Assembly (NCBI RefSeq): GCF_007994075.1
Contig: NZ_VIWU01000001.1
Span: 1,550,001 to 1,614,000, forward strand
Length of the DNA: 64,000 nt
Reading direction: 5' to 3'
DNA from: Pseudonocardia hierapolitana
Lineage (GTDB): Bacteria; Actinomycetota; Actinomycetes; Mycobacteriales; Pseudonocardiaceae
The notes under the pieces are model-generated. The model saw only the letters and a list, made by a program, of their open reading frames with translations, searched no databases and was not told the origin of the DNA. The stretch's first letter is position 1. Each line of letters starts with the position of its first letter. Shown piece after piece: positions 49,306-58,497 of the stretch. Made by a program: the position numbers and the translations under genes.

Positions 49306-51639
49306 CTGCGGGTCGTACCCGAAGTCCTCGAGCCGCCTGCGTGCGATCGCCTGCTCCTGCTCGGTAAACAGGTGTGCGAAGCGGGAGTCGGTCACGATCG
49401 CCTCGACGCTGAGATCAAGCCGCTGCCGTTCCCAGAGCAGCACGAAGCCGTCGCTGACCGCTGGCGCGGCGAGCAGACGACGCACCGCACCGAGAGATCC
49501 GTGCTGAGCGACCATGGACACGAAGTAGCGCGGGTGGTAGTCAAGCTCCGTGCGGCACCGCTCGGTGACGTCGAGCAACGCGCGGTCGAGCGCACCGCCG
49601 ACGTCGGGCGTGTCCGCATCGGCGAGCTGTTCGGGAGCAGGAGAGGATTCGGCGGGCGCGAGCGGTGTCGGATCATGCGCCGCGGCCAGCAGATCTCCCG
49701 CCACCGGCGAGACGCCGTCGTCTTCGCGATCGCCGGATGCGACCTCGCCGCGGCGCTGTGCGTATCCGCGTAGCGCATCGACGGACGTGAACACCTCGAA
49801 CCGGAGTTCGGCGAGCCGGGCGAGCTCGGCCTCCTCGGGGTCGAGCTCCAGAACGACGGGAGCGCCCTGCCCGGGCTGCAGCCCTTCCGGCCAGAACGCC
49901 TCCGCCACCGCGAGCGTGCGCCCCGTCTCCGGGTCCGCGATCTCGGTGTCCAGCACCGGTTTGGCGTATCCCATCTCGACCAGCTCGTCGACGAGCGAGC
50001 GGATCTGCACCGCGCGTGCGTCGGATTCGTCGATCTCGGGGGAGACGGCGATGGCTTCCAGCGGCTTGGACCACGGCCGGCGGCCGGCGAGGAGGTCGTC
50101 GAGGAACTCGTTGGCCGCCGCCGCGAGCAGCTGCCGGCGCGCGTCGAGGAACCGCCGGTAGTTCTCGACCCGCCAGAGAGCGGGGTCATCGGGAATGAAC
50201 TGCGATCGGCGCGCGACGGGGTCGAGCGACCCGAGGTAGGTCGCCGGATCAAGCCCGCTGAACTGGATCGCCGACGACGGGGTGAGGAACGCGAAGTTCG
50301 CGATCTGGTTCACCTCGGCGCGGCTGAAGCCGGCCTTGTTGAGCGTCTGCTTCGGGAAGATCTCGTGGGTCTGCACGGCATCCGTGTCAGCGCCGAGCGG
50401 GCGTCCCGTGACAAGATCCAGCGCCGCGGTGACCCGGGCGAGCATGTACAGCAGCGGATACGAGCGCGAGCCCTTTCCGACGCCCTCGAAGTCCTGCGCG
50501 TCGATCGACATGTTGCCCTTGCGGGTGCGGGCCAGCGCCGCGATCACCCCGTCGATCCCGTGCTTGTCGACGGTCTCCAAGTCCTTCGCGAGGAACGTCT
50601 CCGTGGAACCGGCGAAACGACCACGCAGGGCGGCCTGCACGTACCAGTACAGCGCCTTGTCCGCCTCGGCGCCGTCGGCGAAACGCCCGCCGTGCTTGTG
50701 GAGGTGGCGGGTGAGCACCGGGATCGCGTAGCGGCCCATGAGGACCCGGTCGTGGTCGAGCCCCAGTCGGCCTACCGCGAGTTCACGCAAGAAGTGCTCG
50801 ATGTGGTGCAGCGTCGCGTTCAACGCATCGCGGAAATCGTCGGCGGACACATCCTCGAGCGCTGAGAACGGCGCACGCCCGGTGGCCGCGGCGTTGACGT
50901 TGCGCAACAGCCAATCGGCGGTAAACGAGAACCCGTCGTCGTCCCGCCAGCGGTCGAGGTTGCGACGCATCGTCGGCCGCGCGTCGCCCCACTCCGAGCA
51001 GATCCTCGCGAGCGCGAGGTCGCCCTTCGAGAGCTTCGTGCCTCCGGAGTTGACCCGATTGAAGATGTCGACCACGACGTCGACGGTTTTGTCCGCGCCC
51101 GTGATCGCCTCGATGTGGAAGACCCGCTCGACGATGTTGCGGACCTTCTGGAGCCGGTCGACGTACAACGTGAATCGGTCGCGCGTCTCGGGGTGCGTCG
51201 AGAGCACCGCGTACGTCTCACCTGGGCCTTCGACGAACAAGGCGGTGACATCGACCCACCGTGGGTCGTCCTTCATCTTCACCGGCGCGTGGAACTGGAA
51301 CGCCTCGGTCTCGACGTTGAACCTCAGATCGTCGAAGGCGTCGGATTCGCCCTCGAAGAACGACGGCGGCCTCCCGCGCACGATGCCGTAGAGGGTGGTC
51401 ACGCGCTGCTGGCCGTCGAGCAGCAACTGCTTCGGGCCCGAGGTTGCCCCGCCGCCACGGACGGCCTGGCCGCTCCCCTCGGTCTCCCACACCAGCAGCG
51501 CCCCGACCGGGTAGCCGTAGTACAGCGAGCGCATCAGCCCGCGTACCTGCTCCCGGTTCCACACGTACCCGCGCTGGAACTCCGGCAAGAGCATCGATCC
51601 AGCATCGATCTGGTCCAGGATCGTGCCCAGCTTCGCCAT
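49297..51639 (-). CDS. DUF262/DUF1524 protein, GmrSD type IV restriction-like
   Basis: 780 residues from the ATG at 51639 (MAKLGTILDQIDAG). The DUF262 part has LLPEFQRGYVWNREQV near 20, the DGQQRVTTLYG nucleotide motif near 72 and FNRVNSGGTKLSKGDLALAR near 195. HEIFPKQTLNKAGF followed by VNQIANFAFLT near 422-445 matches the DUF1524 His-Me finger nuclease. GmrSD enzymes hydrolyse NTP and cut DNA with modified cytosines. A Pro/Ala/Glu linker leads to a C-terminal domain of about 95 residues with a GYxxxxF-type pattern (LDYHPRYFVSMVAQHG, FTEQEQAIARRRLEDFGYDP) that I have seen at the end of other defence proteins. Single-gene system; convergent with the sigma factor gene. Confidence 0.88.
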   Translation of the reverse strand: MAKLGTILDQIDAGSMLLPEFQRGYVWNREQVRGLMRSLYYGYPVGALLVWETEGSGQAVRGGGATSGPKQLLLDGQQRVTTLYGIVRGRPPSFFEGESDAFDDLRFNVETEAFQFHAPVKMKDDPRWVDVTALFVEGPGETYAVLSTHPETRDRFTLYVDRLQKVRNIVERVFHIEAITGADKTVDVVVDIFNRVNSGGTKLSKGDLALARICSEWGDARPTMRRNLDRWRDDDGFSFTADWLLRNVNAAATGRAPFSALEDVSADDFRDALNATLHHIEHFLRELAVGRLGLDHDRVLMGRYAIPVLTRHLHKHGGRFADGAEADKALYWYVQAALRGRFAGSTETFLAKDLETVDKHGIDGVIAALARTRKGNMSIDAQDFEGVGKGSRSYPLLYMLARVTAALDLVTGRPLGADTDAVQTHEIFPKQTLNKAGFSRAEVNQIANFAFLTPSSAIQFSGLDPATYLGSLDPVARRSQFIPDDPALWRVENYRRFLDARRQLLAAAANEFLDDLLAGRRPWSKPLEAIAVSPEIDESDARAVQIRSLVDELVEMGYAKPVLDTEIADPETGRTLAVAEAFWPEGLQPGQGAPVVLELDPEEAELARLAELRFEVFTSVDALRGYAQRRGEVASGDREDDGVSPVAGDLLAAAHDPTPLAPAESSPAPEQLADADTPDVGGALDRALLDVTERCRTELDYHPRYFVSMVAQHGSLGAVRRLLAAPAVSDGFVLLWERQRLDLSVEAIVTDSRFAHLFTEQEQAIARRRLEDFGYDPQAA

Positions 51640-51709
51640 GTAGTGATCGTCCTTCCGCGCGTGCCCACCAAAGATCGGTGAGGCAAATGCGCGTGTTACG
51701 AGTCGTATC

Positions 51710-52005
51710 CGGACCCATCCAGTCGGACGCGCCCGGCCTGGGTCGACTGGCTGCTCGTGCGAAGCTTCCGGCGGAATGCCCTGGTCCGGGGGCCTGGTGG
51801 CCCTGAACGCAGAGCAGCCAGGCGAGGAAGAGCGCCCGCAGGTCGCCGACGACCAGTTCTGCGCGGAGCGGCACGATGCTCGACAGCCGGCCCTCGTCAC
51901 CCCAGTCGAAGTCGTCCGGACTCCTCGTCCTCGGAAACCAGGTCGATCACCACGTGCTCTCCGCTGATCCGGGCGCTCGCCGCATCGCCGTCGCGATGGT
52001 CTCGC
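51710..52005 (-). pseudogene. Frameshifted remnant of an actinobacterial conserved hypothetical gene
   Basis: On the minus strand one frame reads HVVIDLVSEDEES (about 51965-51915) and the next frame continues with DFDWGDEGRLSSIV and then LRAELVVGDLRALFLAWLL (about 51910-51810). Together they match my memory of the C-terminal part of an uncharacterised actinobacterial family ending LRAELLxGDLRALYLAWL. A stop and a frame change separate the pieces, so the gene is dead. This fills most of the 493-base gap between the DUF262 and CHAT genes; nothing else is evident there. Confidence 0.45.
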
Positions 52006-52132
52006 TAAATGATCGACTCTCGTCCCAACGGCGAGCCGTGCGCTCGGCGGCACCCGGTCGAGGACTTCCACCGTGCCCGCGTCCTCACCGGCTCACCCGA
52101 CGGCGAGACCTCGGATGAACCGCTGGCCCGGA

Positions 52133-55100
52133 TCAGGCGCCGCTGTGCACGTGCGAGGCCCACGTCCACGGGGCGTCGGGCCGCTCGGCACGCAACCGGC
52201 GGATCACCGCGTGCAGGGCGTGCGCGGCCGGGGGCCGGCCCGCCGTACCGGTGGTTCGGGCCAGTTCGTGGTGCACCTGCTCGGCGATGTGCGCGGCGAG
52301 CTCGTCGCCGACCTCCCACAGCGTGCCGATCGCCTGTGCGTATCCGGCCAGCTGGAACGCCGACGCCAGGTGCACGGCCTCGTCGGCGAGGGTGGCGCTG
52401 CCCCGTGCGGTGGCGCACGCGGAGAGGTACGCCAGCTCCGCGCCCTCCAACGGCAGCCGGCTCAGCTCGGTGACGGGCAGCGGCCCGTCGTGCAGCAGCA
52501 GGTGGCTCGCCTCGGCGTTCAGCGGGTCGCTGCTGGCGTGGCACGCGAAGTGCGCGAACGCCGCCCTCGGCAACGCCGCCCGCACCGCTTCCCCGGTGGC
52601 GGCGGGCCCGACCAGCACCTCCGGGGAGACTCCCCTGCCGGTGAACCCGGCGGCGAAGGCCGTGGCCTCGCGCGCCGTGGCGGGCAGCGCGGCGTGGTCC
52701 GGCGTCTCCGGCATGGCGACCGCCAGCGCGGTGCGCGGCCCGGTCGGCGTGGGTCGCGCCCGGCTATGCAGCAGGGCGCGCACGGTTGGTGTGTACGACG
52801 AGACGGCACGGTCCAGCACGGACGCGCCGGGAACGTCGTGACGGCCGGCGGCATGCAGCGGGAGGAAGCTCAGCGGCCCGCCCACCGACCACCACACCCG
52901 CGGCCACGGCGCCCCGCCGCCCGGGTGCACCGTCGCCCCCGCCGCCTCCAGGGCCGGCTCGGCCAGCACGTCCCACAACCAGGCGAGCGTGTCGACGACG
53001 ACGCGCCCGGCCATGCCGCGCACCAGCGGATCCGGCTCCGGCGAGGCGAGCATTCCGATCGCGGCGCGGAACGCGTCGGCCTGCTCCGCCAGCTGGTCCA
53101 GCCGCAACCGGGGCAGCGGCACCACCGCCGCGGCGCCGTCCCGCAGTACCAGGGCATCGCAGCGGGAGTGGTCCACGTTCACGGCGATCACGGGGCCGTG
53201 CGCGGCGGCCGGCGCCAGCTCGGCGAAGGTGACCGTCGGCGGCAGCAGGAACCGGTCGAACCCGGGCAGGGCCCGGATCTGTTCGAGCAGGGCGTTCCAC
53301 TCCGCGGGAGGGTTCGTCGCGAAGAGGGAGCCGGCGCGCATGCGCTCACGCACCGCCACGATCCGGGCGGCCAGGCCGGGGTCGGCGGCCTGCAGCCGGT
53401 CCAGCTCGTGCCGGGTGATCAGTGCGGACGTCAGCAGGTGGGCCCGGCCGGTCTCCCAGGCCGTCAGGGCGCCCTCGCCGTCACCGTCGCCGATCCTGAG
53501 GGTGACGAACGGATTGCTCACGGGCGCGACGGCGGCGGACTGCGCCTGGTGGTCGGCCGGGTCGCGCACGAGAGCCGTCATTCCCCAGAGATGGAGCAGG
53601 GCGGCATCGGGGGTCTGATCGGCGCTGATCGTCTGCCGAGCCGCGTCGACCGCGTCGTGGAACGCCGCGTCCTCAGTGGTGACCAGGTAGCGGTTGAAGA
53701 GCGCGCGAGCGAGCGCGATCTGCTCGGCGCGCCGGTCCGGGTGATCGGGCGGCAGGGCGGAGAGCTTCAGCCGGCTCCGCGCGATCGTGTCGTTGGTCTC
53801 GGCCATCATCTCGAACGGCGACGACGCAGCGGTGCCCATGGCGACGGCGCCGTGCACCTGGCCGGTGTCGGCGAACTGCTGCTCCAGCATCGTCGTCACC
53901 GCCTGCATGAGCAGCGGTGTCCGCTCGGGGAGCTCCCGTGCCCGGGCGTCGGGATCGGTGATCTGCTCCGTGGTGAGCGCGAGGTAGCTGACCTGAAGCT
54001 GGGTGTACTCGGGTGTGTCCGGCGTCAGCTCGCGCAGCGCACGCTCGTGGAGCTGGACGATCTCGTCGAGGTCGCTGCGGTCCGCGGGTGGCGTGTGCTC
54101 GAGTGCCAGCAGGGGCGCTCGCCCGCCTCCGGAACCCGGCCCCAACCAGAACTCCCGCGACACGTCGTCGAGCGCCCGGGCGGCCGACTGCGCGAGGTAC
54201 GCCAGGTCGCGGAAGTACTGGGGGCTCGTCGCCATTGCATCGGCCACGCGCGAGTCACTGCCCGACTGTTGCTGGAGCGCGGCCATCAGCCGCTCCGCGA
54301 GCTCGTCCTCACCGGGTGCCCGGCGCGGGCCGGGCTGCCGGTGCCTGCGTTCCAGATCGGCGAGCAGCTCGCGGATCTGGTGTCGCTGCGCGTCGATGTC
54401 CCTGCGCGCCTTGTCGAGCTCGGACAGTGCGCGATCGAACTCAGCGGTCCCACCCCGCTCCGCACGTTCCCGGTGCAGCCCCGCGCGCAGCCCGTCCAAC
54501 TGCCGGTCGGTCTCCTCCAGCTGGGCGAGCACCTGATGCATGTGTCCGAGCATCCCGCCCGGCCGTCCCCAGGCCTCGGCGGCGCGCGCCGCCTCCGCGG
54601 CGTTCCGGATCAGGTCCGGGTCGCCGCCGGACTCCGGGGCCGCCGCGATCCGGAACAGGCGTTCGGCCTCCGCCATCATCGGCCGGTCCCCGGCCGGCTC
54701 CGCCTTCATGGCCAGCACGGAGGCGAGGCCGTACGCGCACCGCGCATAGGGCTCGACGCCGGACGCGAGGGCGTCCAACCCCTCCCGGAAGACCGTGGCC
54801 ATCCGGTCCAGACGCTCCTCGCGGGCGCCGGCGACGAGCAGATCCGCGCCGCCCATCAGCGCGTAGCCGAGCGCGCAGAGTGCGGCGGGCCGGGCTTCGT
54901 GTCCCGCCGGAAGCAGGCGCACCGCCTGCTCGGCGAGCCCGGCCACCAGCCCGTCCCGGTCGTCCTCGGAACGCCGTGCCAGCCGTTGGACCAGCAGCCA
55001 GGTCACGTCGGCCAGCGCCCGGCCGAGGACCTGAGCCGGGGCGTCGCCTGCCTGTTCGCACGCCTCCCGCGCCGGCTCCAGCCAATGCCGCACCTCCTCC

Positions 55101-55366
55101 GGCAGCGCGTCCGGATGGCTCAGCAGCACCGGCAGGAGGAGGACCGCGGCTGTCTGCCAGTCCTGCTCGGCGCCGGCACCGAGCAGCTCGGCCCGCGCCA
55201 GGTGGAACCCTCCCGCCACGTACGCCACACCCGCGTCCAGGCCATCGGGAACCGCCAGGACACCGAGGAGCTCGTCGAGCTCGGCACGTGCCTCCTCGGC
55301 GAGTACCGCGTCGGGACCACCCGCCTCGAGCCGGGCGACGATTGCCGCGAGGAGCCGCTCACGCAC
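52133..55366 (-). CDS. CHAT-domain (caspase-like) protein with helical repeat N-terminus
   Basis: 1077 residues; GTG at 55366 with a weak ribosome site, so the start is provisional. The first ~700 residues are helical and Ala/Leu-rich, with TPR-like periodicity and a coiled-coil segment near 290-350 (LHRERAERGG, LDKARRDIDAQ). The C-terminal ~300 residues are a CHAT protease: beta strands, catalytic His in FACHASSD near 940 and catalytic Cys in YLSACATARG near 982, then LADEAVHLASAFQLAGYAQAIGTLW, the conserved end of the fold. CHAT proteases act as activated effectors in several conflict systems. Divergent from a zinc-ribbon gene and a membrane protein gene, with which it probably forms a module. 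Confidence 0.9.
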   Translation of the reverse strand: MRERLLAAIVARLEAGGPDAVLAEEARAELDELLGVLAVPDGLDAGVAYVAGGFHLARAELLGAGAEQDWQTAAVLLLPVLLSHPDALPEEVRHWLEPAREACEQAGDAPAQVLGRALADVTWLLVQRLARRSEDDRDGLVAGLAEQAVRLLPAGHEARPAALCALGYALMGGADLLVAGAREERLDRMATVFREGLDALASGVEPYARCAYGLASVLAMKAEPAGDRPMMAEAERLFRIAAAPESGGDPDLIRNAAEAARAAEAWGRPGGMLGHMHQVLAQLEETDRQLDGLRAGLHRERAERGGTAEFDRALSELDKARRDIDAQRHQIRELLADLERRHRQPGPRRAPGEDELAERLMAALQQQSGSDSRVADAMATSPQYFRDLAYLAQSAARALDDVSREFWLGPGSGGGRAPLLALEHTPPADRSDLDEIVQLHERALRELTPDTPEYTQLQVSYLALTTEQITDPDARARELPERTPLLMQAVTTMLEQQFADTGQVHGAVAMGTAASSPFEMMAETNDTIARSRLKLSALPPDHPDRRAEQIALARALFNRYLVTTEDAAFHDAVDAARQTISADQTPDAALLHLWGMTALVRDPADHQAQSAAVAPVSNPFVTLRIGDGDGEGALTAWETGRAHLLTSALITRHELDRLQAADPGLAARIVAVRERMRAGSLFATNPPAEWNALLEQIRALPGFDRFLLPPTVTFAELAPAAAHGPVIAVNVDHSRCDALVLRDGAAAVVPLPRLRLDQLAEQADAFRAAIGMLASPEPDPLVRGMAGRVVVDTLAWLWDVLAEPALEAAGATVHPGGGAPWPRVWWSVGGPLSFLPLHAAGRHDVPGASVLDRAVSSYTPTVRALLHSRARPTPTGPRTALAVAMPETPDHAALPATAREATAFAAGFTGRGVSPEVLVGPAATGEAVRAALPRAAFAHFACHASSDPLNAEASHLLLHDGPLPVTELSRLPLEGAELAYLSACATARGSATLADEAVHLASAFQLAGYAQAIGTLWEVGDELAAHIAEQVHHELARTTGTAGRPPAAHALHAVIRRLRAERPDAPWTWASHVHSGA

Positions 55367-55387
55367 GGTCGGTGACAGTACCGGGCA

Positions 55388-55415
55388 TTCACTCCGAAGT
55401 GGACGCCCTTACAAT
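55388..55415 (+). promoter_or_regulatory. Promoter of the zinc-ribbon/membrane protein pair
   Basis: TTCACT at 55388-55393 and TACAAT at 55410-55415 with a 16-base spacer; the -10 box matches TATAAT at five of six positions. It lies 31 bases before the GTG at 55446, in the 79-base gap divergent from the CHAT gene. Confidence 0.55.
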
Positions 55416-55445
55416 CCCGGGCGGCCACCGGCTTCTGGGGGAATC

Positions 55446-55829
55446 GTGGGCGAGCAGGTCGAGCGGGACGAGTTGGCCCGCTTCTGCGCCCACCTGGGCC
55501 CGATGCGGGCGCTCCTGCGCGGCCCGGCAGGAGCCGCTGCCCGCGCCCAGGTCGAGCAGGTCGTGCGGACCGCGCGCCGCGGCGAGCCGGTCGCCGGGCT
55601 GGTCGCGGCACTCGACGGAATGGTCCCCGCGGACACCGGCGCGCCGCCACGCGTTGCGCTGCCGCCGCGGCTGCCCGACGTCGCGCTCCCACCGCCGACC
55701 GGCGGCTACATCTGCCCCGCCGACGCGTGCAGCCGGGCGGAACCGCGCCGGGCGGGCTCCCCGGTGCCCCACTGCGACGTGTACCAGCAGGCGCTGCGCT
55801 TCCACCCCGACGCCGAGCCGACCCGGTGA
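55446..55829 (+). CDS. Small protein with C-terminal zinc-ribbon-like motif
   Basis: 127 residues, GTG with GGGGGA upstream. Residues 1-60 are helical; the C-terminal 40 contain YICPADACSR and VPHCDVYQQAL, three to four cysteines/histidines in a pattern that suits a small zinc site. It is separated from the CHAT gene by 79 bases in the opposite direction and overlaps the next gene as GTGA. I do not know the family; its likely job is an adaptor between CHAT protein and membrane protein. Confidence 0.65.
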   Translation: MGEQVERDELARFCAHLGPMRALLRGPAGAAARAQVEQVVRTARRGEPVAGLVAALDGMVPADTGAPPRVALPPRLPDVALPPPTGGYICPADACSRAEPRRAGSPVPHCDVYQQALRFHPDAEPTR

Positions 55830-56713
55830 ACACCTTCGTCACCGAGATCGGCAAGAAGCTGGCCGAGCGCTGGGTGGCGCTCCTGGTGCTGCCCGGCCTG
55901 CTGTTCACGGCCACGGCCACCGTCGCGGCGCTGCTCGGCCACCGGCACTGGGCCGATCTCCCACTGCTGGGGCAGCGGGTGGGGCAGCTGGTGCCGGTGG
56001 ACGCCGGGGCATCGGCCGGCCTGCCCCGGACGGTGGTCCTGTTGGTCGTGCTGTTGGTCGTCTCTGTCAGCACCGCGTTGCTGGCGAACGCGCTCGCAAC
56101 GCCCGTCGAGCACGCCCTCGCGGGCCGCTGGCCACCGCCGTTGCGAGGCCTCGCCCGGGCCTGCACCCGGCGCCGGCGCGCCGCCTGGACGCGGGCGAAC
56201 GAGGAGTGGGAACGCGCCAGCAACGCGGGCGAGCGCGACCGCCTCGCCGAACTGGCCGCCCGCCGGAACCGGATCGCGCTGATCGAGCCGATCAACGCGA
56301 CCTGGGTCGGCGACCGGCTGGACGCCCCGACGGTACGGGTCCACCAGGAGTACGGCGTGGACCTGACCTTCCTCTGGCCCCGGCTGTGGCTGCTGCTGCC
56401 GGAGAGCTCCCGCACCCCGCTGGCGGACGCCCGGCAACAGCTGGACGACGCCGCCCGGCTCGGCGGATGGGCGCTGCTCTACCTGGCACTCGGTGCGGTG
56501 TGGTGGCCGTCGGCGATCATCGGCCTGGTCGCGGGGCTCGTCGGGCGGCAGCGGTACCGGTCTGCCGCCGACGTCTACGCCGGCCTGGTCGAGGCCGCCG
56601 TGGACGTGCACCTCGAGGAGTTGGTCAGCCGGTTCACCGATGGTCAGGGCGTGCGGCCCACCCGCCCGCACTGGGGCCGGCAGATCACCGAACGGTTCCG
56701 CAAAGGTATGTGA
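55826..56713 (+). CDS. Membrane protein of the CHAT module
   Basis: 295 residues, GTG in a GTGA overlap. Hydrophobic helices at about 17-40 (WVALLVLPGLLFTATATVAAL), 70-93 (VVLLVVLLVVSVSTALLANAL) and 208-235 (LLYLALGAVWWPSAIIGLVAG) give three membrane spans; a long charged cytoplasmic stretch rich in Arg and Glu lies between the second and third. The ends carry basic residues. No enzymatic motif. Pairing a CHAT protease with a membrane protein suggests the effector is tethered to, or acts on, the membrane. Confidence 0.75.
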   Translation: MNTFVTEIGKKLAERWVALLVLPGLLFTATATVAALLGHRHWADLPLLGQRVGQLVPVDAGASAGLPRTVVLLVVLLVVSVSTALLANALATPVEHALAGRWPPPLRGLARACTRRRRAAWTRANEEWERASNAGERDRLAELAARRNRIALIEPINATWVGDRLDAPTVRVHQEYGVDLTFLWPRLWLLLPESSRTPLADARQQLDDAARLGGWALLYLALGAVWWPSAIIGLVAGLVGRQRYRSAADVYAGLVEAAVDVHLEELVSRFTDGQGVRPTRPHWGRQITERFRKGM

Positions 56714-56967
56714 CGAGGTGGATGCCACCGCCGCGTGCTGCTCGGCGACCGACACATCCGGACGGCCGTGCTTCTCGACCGCGTCAACGAGCTCGGGACT
56801 GATCGAGTCATCAACACTCCTGACTGGGGACATCAGCTCGCGCAGGGCACGGCTGCACACCGCTCGGCCGATCCTCGGCGTGACCGGATCTGCCGCCGGT
56901 TGGCGCTGCCGGCCTCCACCCGAGTCACGTGCACATCCTGTCGGTACCCCTCACTACCCTCCCCACC

Positions 56968-58497
56968 ATGACCAGCGCCTCCCTCACGCACGCCGAGCGG
57001 GTGCGGCTGGAGGCCCTGCGCTACGCCACCGGCGAGGAGTCCGCCACCTACGTGGCGATCATGCGCACGTTCACCGGGGAGATCGCCGGCCTGCTGTCCG
57101 ACCAGTCGGCGGCGGAGGTCGCCGCGCGGCTGGCAGCGCAGGGGTTCGAGCTCGATCGGGAGACCATCGACGACCGGCTGTCCTACCTCGTCGAGCACGG
57201 CAACCTCGCGCGCAGCCCGCGGGAGACCGAGGCCCGCAGCCTGCGGGAGTACCTCCAGAATCGGGCCCGCTACCAGCTCACCCAGCGCGGGGAGCTGGTC
57301 CACCGGTTCGTCGAGGAGCTGCTGGGGCACACCGAGTCGGCGCGCGAGGTGTCCACGGAGATGCTGGGCGGCATCCTCGACGGGCTCACGGCGCTGTCCG
57401 CGCTCGACGCGGCGGCGATCGGGTCGGCCGACCCGGAGACGCTCGCACGCGACCTCGTCACCGTGTTCGCGCAGTTCGAGCGCCTGGTCTCGTCCACCCG
57501 CGACTTCTACACCTACCTGTCGCAGGTGCTCATCCGCTACGACCTCGACCGCGCCGAGTTCGCGGTGTTCAAGACGGCGCTGCTCGACTACCTGCAACGG
57601 TTCGTCGACGAGATCGCCCGGCACATGCCGCAGATCGCCGACGTGCTGCAGCGGGTCGAGACCCATGTCGACGCCCTCTGTGCGCGGGCCAACACCGGGC
57701 AGCGGCTCCGCGGCGTCGACGGCGAGGTGGCGCGGCGCAGCGCCGGTCTCGACCCGGCCGACTGGCGGAGCCTGCACGCCTGGTTCATCGGCGGAGCCGG
57801 CCGCGACTCCGACGCCGCCGGCGTGCGTCGTCTCGCCACCGACGCGATGCGCGCGCTGCTGGTCAACCTGCGCCGCATTGCCACGGGCGGCCGCGAGCAG
57901 AGCCGCTACTCCGACCTGCTGGTGCTCGCACGCTGGTTCGCCGAGGCCGACGACGACACGGCGCACGCCCTCTGGGCCGCCGCCTTCGGCCTCCACCCGT
58001 GCCGCCACCTCGCCTTCGTCGCCGACGACGACGCCGACCCGGTCCCGCCCACCGCCTCGTGGTGGCGCACCCCGGTCGCCGACGTCCCGCTCGCGCTGCG
58101 TCGCACCGGTGCCCGCACGGTCCGCGGGCGGGCCGGGCGGCGGGAGGACTACGCGGCGGCGAAGGCGGCGCGGATCGCGGAACGGGAACGCGCCGAGGAG
58201 CGGCGGGCGGGCGCGCTGGCCGAGATCCGTGCCCACACCGGGCGGCTCGGCACCGTCCGGCTCTCCGACGACGCCCGCTCCGCGCTGCTCGGCCTCTACG
58301 CCCGCGCGCTGGTCGAACGGGGCCGCCCGCTGGGTGTCGGGGAGGTCGCGGAGGTCGACGGCGGCGGCTGGAGCCTCACGGTGAGCCACGCCCCCGGCGC
58401 GGGCACCACGATCGTCAGCCCGGCCGGCCGGCTCGAGCTCCACGACCTCGCGCTCGCCGTCCACCCGGCCGAGTACCGGCAGCGGGACACGGGATGA
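56968..58497 (+). CDS. jetA: Wadjet type II JetA (DUF2397/TIGR02677)
   Basis: 509 residues from the ATG at 56968. No ribosome site precedes it, but TACCCT lies seven bases upstream, so a leaderless transcript is possible; an upstream GTG at 56929 is an alternative. The sequence (LRYATGEESATYVAIMRTF, RYQLTQRGELVHRFVEELL, LLDYLQRFVDEIARHMPQI) is of the TIGR02677 type, a kleisin-like MukF counterpart that bridges the JetC heads. It is the first of four overlapping genes; the 254-base gap before it (56714-56967) has no convincing gene. Wadjet complexes detect circular plasmid DNA by loop extrusion and cleave it. Confidence 0.9.
   Translation: MTSASLTHAERVRLEALRYATGEESATYVAIMRTFTGEIAGLLSDQSAAEVAARLAAQGFELDRETIDDRLSYLVEHGNLARSPRETEARSLREYLQNRARYQLTQRGELVHRFVEELLGHTESAREVSTEMLGGILDGLTALSALDAAAIGSADPETLARDLVTVFAQFERLVSSTRDFYTYLSQVLIRYDLDRAEFAVFKTALLDYLQRFVDEIARHMPQIADVLQRVETHVDALCARANTGQRLRGVDGEVARRSAGLDPADWRSLHAWFIGGAGRDSDAAGVRRLATDAMRALLVNLRRIATGGREQSRYSDLLVLARWFAEADDDTAHALWAAAFGLHPCRHLAFVADDDADPVPPTASWWRTPVADVPLALRRTGARTVRGRAGRREDYAAAKAARIAERERAEERRAGALAEIRAHTGRLGTVRLSDDARSALLGLYARALVERGRPLGVGEVAEVDGGGWSLTVSHAPGAGTTIVSPAGRLELHDLALAVHPAEYRQRDTG

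Noticed and set aside
52073..55375. Plus-strand frame of 1100 codons opposite the CHAT gene
   Set aside because: Shadow; the minus strand carries the CHAT catalytic His and Cys.
56720..56860. Minus-strand stretch reading SISPELVDAVEKHGRPDVSV, possible antitoxin or gene fragment
   Set aside because: Continues as a shadow of the membrane protein gene; no partner toxin and no ribosome site.
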